A stretch of 64,000 bases of DNA from Owenweeksia sp. (GTDB taxonomy: Bacteria > Bacteroidota > Bacteroidia > Flavobacteriales > Schleiferiaceae), in assembly GCA_002695025.1 (NCBI GenBank), contig NZNV01000020.1, positions 124,001 to 188,000 on the forward strand, given 5' to 3'. The notes beneath the pieces were generated by a model. That model made no database searches and was not told the DNA's origin. It worked only from the letters and a program-made list of their open reading frames with translations. Of the stretch, positions 60,992 through 64,000 are shown in pieces. Positions within the stretch are counted from its first letter, which is position 1. Each line of letters starts with the position of its first letter. A program made the translations under genes and the position numbers.

Positions 60992-61959
60992 GATCTTTCA
61001 GCAAAAGAATAAAAGTTTAGCACCAGTAAAATGAGCAATAATACAAGTGTTAAAATCTGTAAAACCAGCGTAATCCATTGATAACGAATAATCGGAATTA
61101 CTTGACGGCTTACTTCTTTATGACGTATACTATTATTAATCTCAGCTTTTAGGGAGGTGATCTGTGAACTTATAATTTCGGTATGAGCCGACATCTGATG
61201 CTCTACAGTGTCGTTGTTTCTTTGAAGCCTTTCAGTTTTAAAGGCCCTGGTTAAATTTTCGATTCCGGCCTGAATATCTTCAAGAGCCTCGTAATTAGGT
61301 GTTCCGCTTTGACTCGCGCTTTGGTCGTGATCTTTTTTTTTTGCCGTTAATTCAGGAGTGACGGATTTAGTCGTTTGATAGGGTTTAAGTAATTCCGGGG
61401 CTTCCCGGTCAAATACAAAATAATTCTCAAACTCAGTCACATTTTTCTCTCTAACTTTAAAACCCTTATGCAGCTTCCGGATAATATCCACCACAATTCC
61501 GGTTTGGTAGGGCATAAAAAAATTGGTCTTCAGGCAGTTGATATCTGTGCCGGAGTAAAAAACCCCAAAATTGGGATGTGTATGAATCCAGATGAGCATC
61601 AGGAGATTCTCTTCTTTACATTTTTGAGAAATCTGTGCCAGACATTCTTCAGACATTTCAACATAAGAATGGGTAGATTCACCTTTGCCTGCAGCATAAT
61701 GAGTGGCTACTACAAATTCACCTTGTTCATCCGTAAAATATTTTCCCAAAAAAATGCCCTGGGCTTCGTGTCTCTGCTGAGCATACACTTGATGACCATG
61801 CTCTAAAAATGCCGCCCAGGCTTTTTGATCAATATACACACCAAACGGAGGAACCTCATTACTGTGAAATTTGGCCCGTGACTTAAAGAAAGAGTACTCA
61901 TTATTTTCTTCTGAGGCCAGGGAGCTGGGGTCTATAGTATTACTGCGGACTATCTTCAT
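60988..61959 (-). CDS. JAB/MPN-domain metalloprotease with C-terminal membrane anchor
   Basis: A 323-residue protein. The JAMM zinc site is complete: Glu near residue 66 in 'RHEAQGIFLGKYF' and 'IHTHPNFGVFYSGTD' near 125-139 (HxH...SxxD). Such domains remove ubiquitin-like proteins from targets or process their C-termini. After a charged coiled segment (about 205-285, 'LEDIQAGIENLTRAFKTERL') there is a membrane helix at about 295-318 ('LVLQILTLVLLLILLVLNFY'), so the protease should be tethered to the inner membrane facing the cytoplasm. It lies 5 bases after the E1-like gene and overlaps the next by ATGA. Partner of the ubiquitin-like protein at 63856. Confidence 0.85.
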   Translation of the reverse strand: MKIVRSNTIDPSSLASEENNEYSFFKSRAKFHSNEVPPFGVYIDQKAWAAFLEHGHQVYAQQRHEAQGIFLGKYFTDEQGEFVVATHYAAGKGESTHSYVEMSEECLAQISQKCKEENLLMLIWIHTHPNFGVFYSGTDINCLKTNFFMPYQTGIVVDIIRKLHKGFKVREKNVTEFENYFVFDREAPELLKPYQTTKSVTPELTAKKKDHDQSASQSGTPNYEALEDIQAGIENLTRAFKTERLQRNNDTVEHQMSAHTEIISSQITSLKAEINNSIRHKEVSRQVIPIIRYQWITLVLQILTLVLLLILLVLNFYSFAERS

Positions 61960-61964
61960 GGTGG

Positions 61965-63131
61965 TTAGTTTATTTTTACCAAATAGCTCTTGTCCAACTC
62001 AAACAAACTATCCATCCTCACCAGGTCATTTGGTTGGATCAAAAAGCGGGAAAGGGGTTCATCTAAAAAGGGGGTATGATTTTTATGTATAAGGTTTAGC
62101 TCGCGAACGGTTTTCCAGTTGGTGCTAACCGGAATTTCCTCGTATAAGCCTGCCTGGCGGCATTCGGTACACCACCTTTCGCTATCATACACATTGGTCT
62201 TATAGTTATTGATTTCTATTTCCTTCCCGCATCCTTCACAATCCATGGATAGGATAAAATCATCCTCGAGACTCAGCATACACTCATCCCCCATAGAGGA
62301 AATACTGAAATCCAGTAGCTGACGTACGGTAGAATCGGAGGTAAGCGCAGAAGGGATAATGTGCGGTTGAGTATCCTTGTGAATAAGGCACTGTTCGCTT
62401 TGTGAAGTATCAAAAACGGAGACCCGGTGATATTCAGCAGAGTATTGGAGGATCTTGTTTTTCAGCCGGGATTTACCACTGAGATACATAATTATTTCAG
62501 TTGCCAGCATAGCCCCGGCTAGGGCAGAGGATACCTGTATGGTGGGGATCTTCTGTAAATTCGTATCCACAGCCTTTAGTTTGGAGCAACTCTGCCTCTT
62601 ACCGCTAAATTCTCCAAAACCGATAATCTCCCGGAGGCAGGGATCCGTTGGTAATTCATTGGGAAAAAAACAGATCTGGGTTATAAATCCTTCAAACCCC
62701 AGTTCAAACAGTGGTTTTTTCAGCCGCACGCACCAGTCGTTGATATAGGCTCTGGCATCATTGGTGTCTACACAACAAATAACTATGTCATGCTTTAGAA
62801 ACACCTGTTTACCTATATCCTGTATTTTAGTGTTAAGAGCCTGTATATAAGGAGCTTCATGAAGCGCTATCTTCTCAAGGGTATGAGCGGCTACCTCTGC
62901 TTTGGGTTTATTGATGTCCTCTTTGGAAAACAGAGTGGTTCTGGAGAGGTTGCTGGCTTCAATGGGGTCAAAATCCGCAATAGTAAAGTGTCCGAACCCC
63001 ATAAGCGCCAAATTCTTTAGAACCTCATTGCCACCAGCCCCGGCTCCTATAACCAGGATTTTAGCACTTTTAATCTTTTTACCAGTATCCTCATTCAGGA
63101 GTAACTCCTGCCGTGCGTGATAGCCTTCCAT
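61965..63131 (-). CDS. E1-like (ThiF-family) ubiquitin-like-activating enzyme
   Basis: A 388-residue ThiF/E1-fold protein. The ATP site is 'ILVIGAGAGGNEVLKNLALM' (about 25-44), followed by 'IADFDPIEASNLSRTTLF' with the expected Asp, Asn and Arg, Lys in 'DINKPKAEVAA' and 'DIVICCVDTNDARAYIN'. A candidate catalytic Cys lies in 'SGKRQSCSKLKAVD' near 180-193. A zinc ribbon-like CxxC...CxxC pair ('DCEGCGKEI' and 'WCTECRQAG') at about 302-340 is a separate C-terminal module. Such enzymes adenylate the C-terminus of a ubiquitin-like protein and form a thioester. It lies 2 bases after the E2-like gene. Confidence 0.88.
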   Translation of the reverse strand: MEGYHARQELLLNEDTGKKIKSAKILVIGAGAGGNEVLKNLALMGFGHFTIADFDPIEASNLSRTTLFSKEDINKPKAEVAAHTLEKIALHEAPYIQALNTKIQDIGKQVFLKHDIVICCVDTNDARAYINDWCVRLKKPLFELGFEGFITQICFFPNELPTDPCLREIIGFGEFSGKRQSCSKLKAVDTNLQKIPTIQVSSALAGAMLATEIIMYLSGKSRLKNKILQYSAEYHRVSVFDTSQSEQCLIHKDTQPHIIPSALTSDSTVRQLLDFSISSMGDECMLSLEDDFILSMDCEGCGKEIEINNYKTNVYDSERWCTECRQAGLYEEIPVSTNWKTVRELNLIHKNHTPFLDEPLSRFLIQPNDLVRMDSLFELDKSYLVKIN

Positions 63132-63133
63132 TT

Positions 63134-63844
63134 TTAGTTTCGTTTGGTAATGTTGAGAGGAGGTGGGGCAGACTTGGCTTTAGGTTTTATATTGATTCCG
63201 GGGTTATCTGTTGTGGTCTTCTTTTTTATATTCAGAGATTTAGTCTCATCCTTTTTTTTAGGGGTTATAGTTAACTTATTTTCGAGTTGACTGACCAGGT
63301 CCAATGGCCATTTGATATGGGTTACGGGTTTTCTGCCCCTGGACACCCAATGGTCATAGGCATCACCATTGAAATGACGACCTTCGGCATTTACAAACCC
63401 ATCCTGGTTAATTAAACCGCCCAGGGAAATAATAAAATGCCATAAACCATTGTCTTTGGCTACAGCCCAGGCATTGCCCGTACAAATAGAGGTTTTGGTG
63501 ACATGGTTATTGAAAGGCTCAAAGTTGCTCTTGAAATAAACAGTAGGAGGGTGCTTTGAATGTTTATTCATTAATACCGGTTCCGATAGAATTATCCTGA
63601 CGGTTCCATGCCAGGAATTATCCAACCTTTTTTGCGAATTATAAACCGGCATTTTATAATACACCACGTAGGTCTCCGGAAAACGTTTGCCATTAATGTC
63701 GGTTACCACCGGTTGCTCTTCACCGGTAATACGATCCTCATAGCATACGGTAACGTATTGGGCAAACTCTGCATTTTGCTGTAAAGCCTGTACCAGCTTG
63801 AATTCTTCCCGCAACAGGGTGTTTTCGTAAAAGCTATTACTCAT
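63134..63844 (-). CDS. E2-like ubiquitin-conjugating-fold protein with Lys-rich tail
   Basis: A 236-residue protein. Residues about 1-160 match prokaryotic E2-like proteins: 'PETYVVYYKMPVYNSQKR', 'GTVRIILSEPVLMN', 'HPPTVYFKSNFEPF', then 'NNHVTKTSICTGNAWAVAK', where His114 and Cys121 sit in the place of the E2 active site. 'GLWHFIISLGGLINQD' follows as in the conserved last helix. The final 45 residues are Lys/Pro-rich and disordered, with a threefold NI-K/T motif (LNIKKK, INIKPK, LNITKR). It is encoded between the ubiquitin-like and E1-like genes with 11- and 2-base gaps, so its role as a conjugating enzyme is well supported by context. Confidence 0.8.
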   Translation of the reverse strand: MSNSFYENTLLREEFKLVQALQQNAEFAQYVTVCYEDRITGEEQPVVTDINGKRFPETYVVYYKMPVYNSQKRLDNSWHGTVRIILSEPVLMNKHSKHPPTVYFKSNFEPFNNHVTKTSICTGNAWAVAKDNGLWHFIISLGGLINQDGFVNAEGRHFNGDAYDHWVSRGRKPVTHIKWPLDLVSQLENKLTITPKKKDETKSLNIKKKTTTDNPGINIKPKAKSAPPPLNITKRN

Positions 63845-63855
63845 AGGGAAGGGGT

Positions 63856-64000
63856 TTAATCAATATAAGCTCCTTCCACCTTTGCCATGAGTTCAGCAGT
63901 ATCCCCATCCTTAAAGCCCAGGTCTTCCAGGCTGGTATTCTGATCTACCACCTGTGAACCTTTTAACATTTTCCACCCCATGCCTTGCCCGGCATCCGGT
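63856..64000 (-). CDS. Ubiquitin-like (YukD/EsaB-like) protein, C-terminal part only
   Basis: The last 47 codons of a gene that continues past the right edge: ...GQGMGWKMLKGSQVVDQN, then 'TSLEDLGFKDGDTAELMAKV' and the end EGAYID. The 'L-DLGFKDGDTAELM' turn and final strand is the hallmark of the beta-grasp ubiquitin-like fold, close to YukD/EsaB. The protein does not end in Gly-Gly but in AYID. It is too short for the ORF size used in most surveys and only partly visible, so whether it is one domain or several in tandem cannot be told. First visible gene of the leftward operon. Confidence 0.75.
   Translation of the reverse strand, partial: PDAGQGMGWKMLKGSQVVDQNTSLEDLGFKDGDTAELMAKVEGAYID

Overview
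The window comes from a member of the Bacteroidota. The supporting signs are a SusC/SusD outer-membrane pair, a type IX secretion sorting domain, several lipoproteins with Bacteroidota-style lipoboxes, DUF2490 and DUF4407 proteins, weak or absent Shine-Dalgarno sequences with a few TAnnTTTG-type -7 elements, and scattered extragenic palindromes of the 'cctgag...tatcgaagg' kind. No rRNA, tRNA, CRISPR array, insertion sequence or intact phage was seen. Both edges cut genes.

Left half (1-27 kb), mostly envelope and metabolism. A + strand cluster holds a CotH-type lipoprotein, a membrane protein with a degenerate HD domain and a Pycsar-effector-like tail, a DUF2490 barrel and a PPP-like phosphatase. 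A tight six-gene operon on the - strand (12072 to 4229) encodes a T9SS cargo protein, a secreted alpha/beta hydrolase and four tandem PQQ-propeller lipoproteins. After a thioesterase, a broken outer-membrane protein gene and two conserved unknowns comes an arsenosugar-type cluster (18018-27208): AhpD-like protein, ArsS-type radical SAM enzyme, DUF2064 glycosyltransferase, SusC, SusD, sodium:solute symporter and a calcineurin-fold protein with a degraded first metal motif.

Middle (27-39.6 kb). This part holds a DUF72 protein and two very large convergent genes: a 1110-residue protein ending in a lectin-like propeller, and a 1212-residue protein with a Gly-rich segment, coiled coil, hydrophobic hairpin and SH3 end. 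It also holds a bicovalent berberine-bridge-type flavin oxidase, flanked by decayed copies of its own 5' and 3' ends.

Right part (39.6-64 kb), a defence island. First is a restriction-like cassette: half-length HsdS, a 58-residue protein, HsdM, a TIGR02391 protein, and a helicase with a nuclease-like C-terminus, translationally coupled at its start. A convergent pair of genes shares a short SKN-x-G-...-GDN motif, one gene being a TPR protein. Next are hsdR and a fused hsdM-hsdS, separated by 1.2 kb of repeats and a GIY-YIG remnant, followed by a Mrr-type endonuclease. The right end is a compact operon read leftwards: ubiquitin-like protein, E2-like, E1-like, membrane-anchored JAB protease, two proteins sharing a four-cysteine module (one with Ig-like repeats), DUF4407 membrane protein and small membrane or soluble proteins. 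This ubiquitin-like operon with its membrane partners, and the restriction-like cassette, are the best candidates for poorly described systems.
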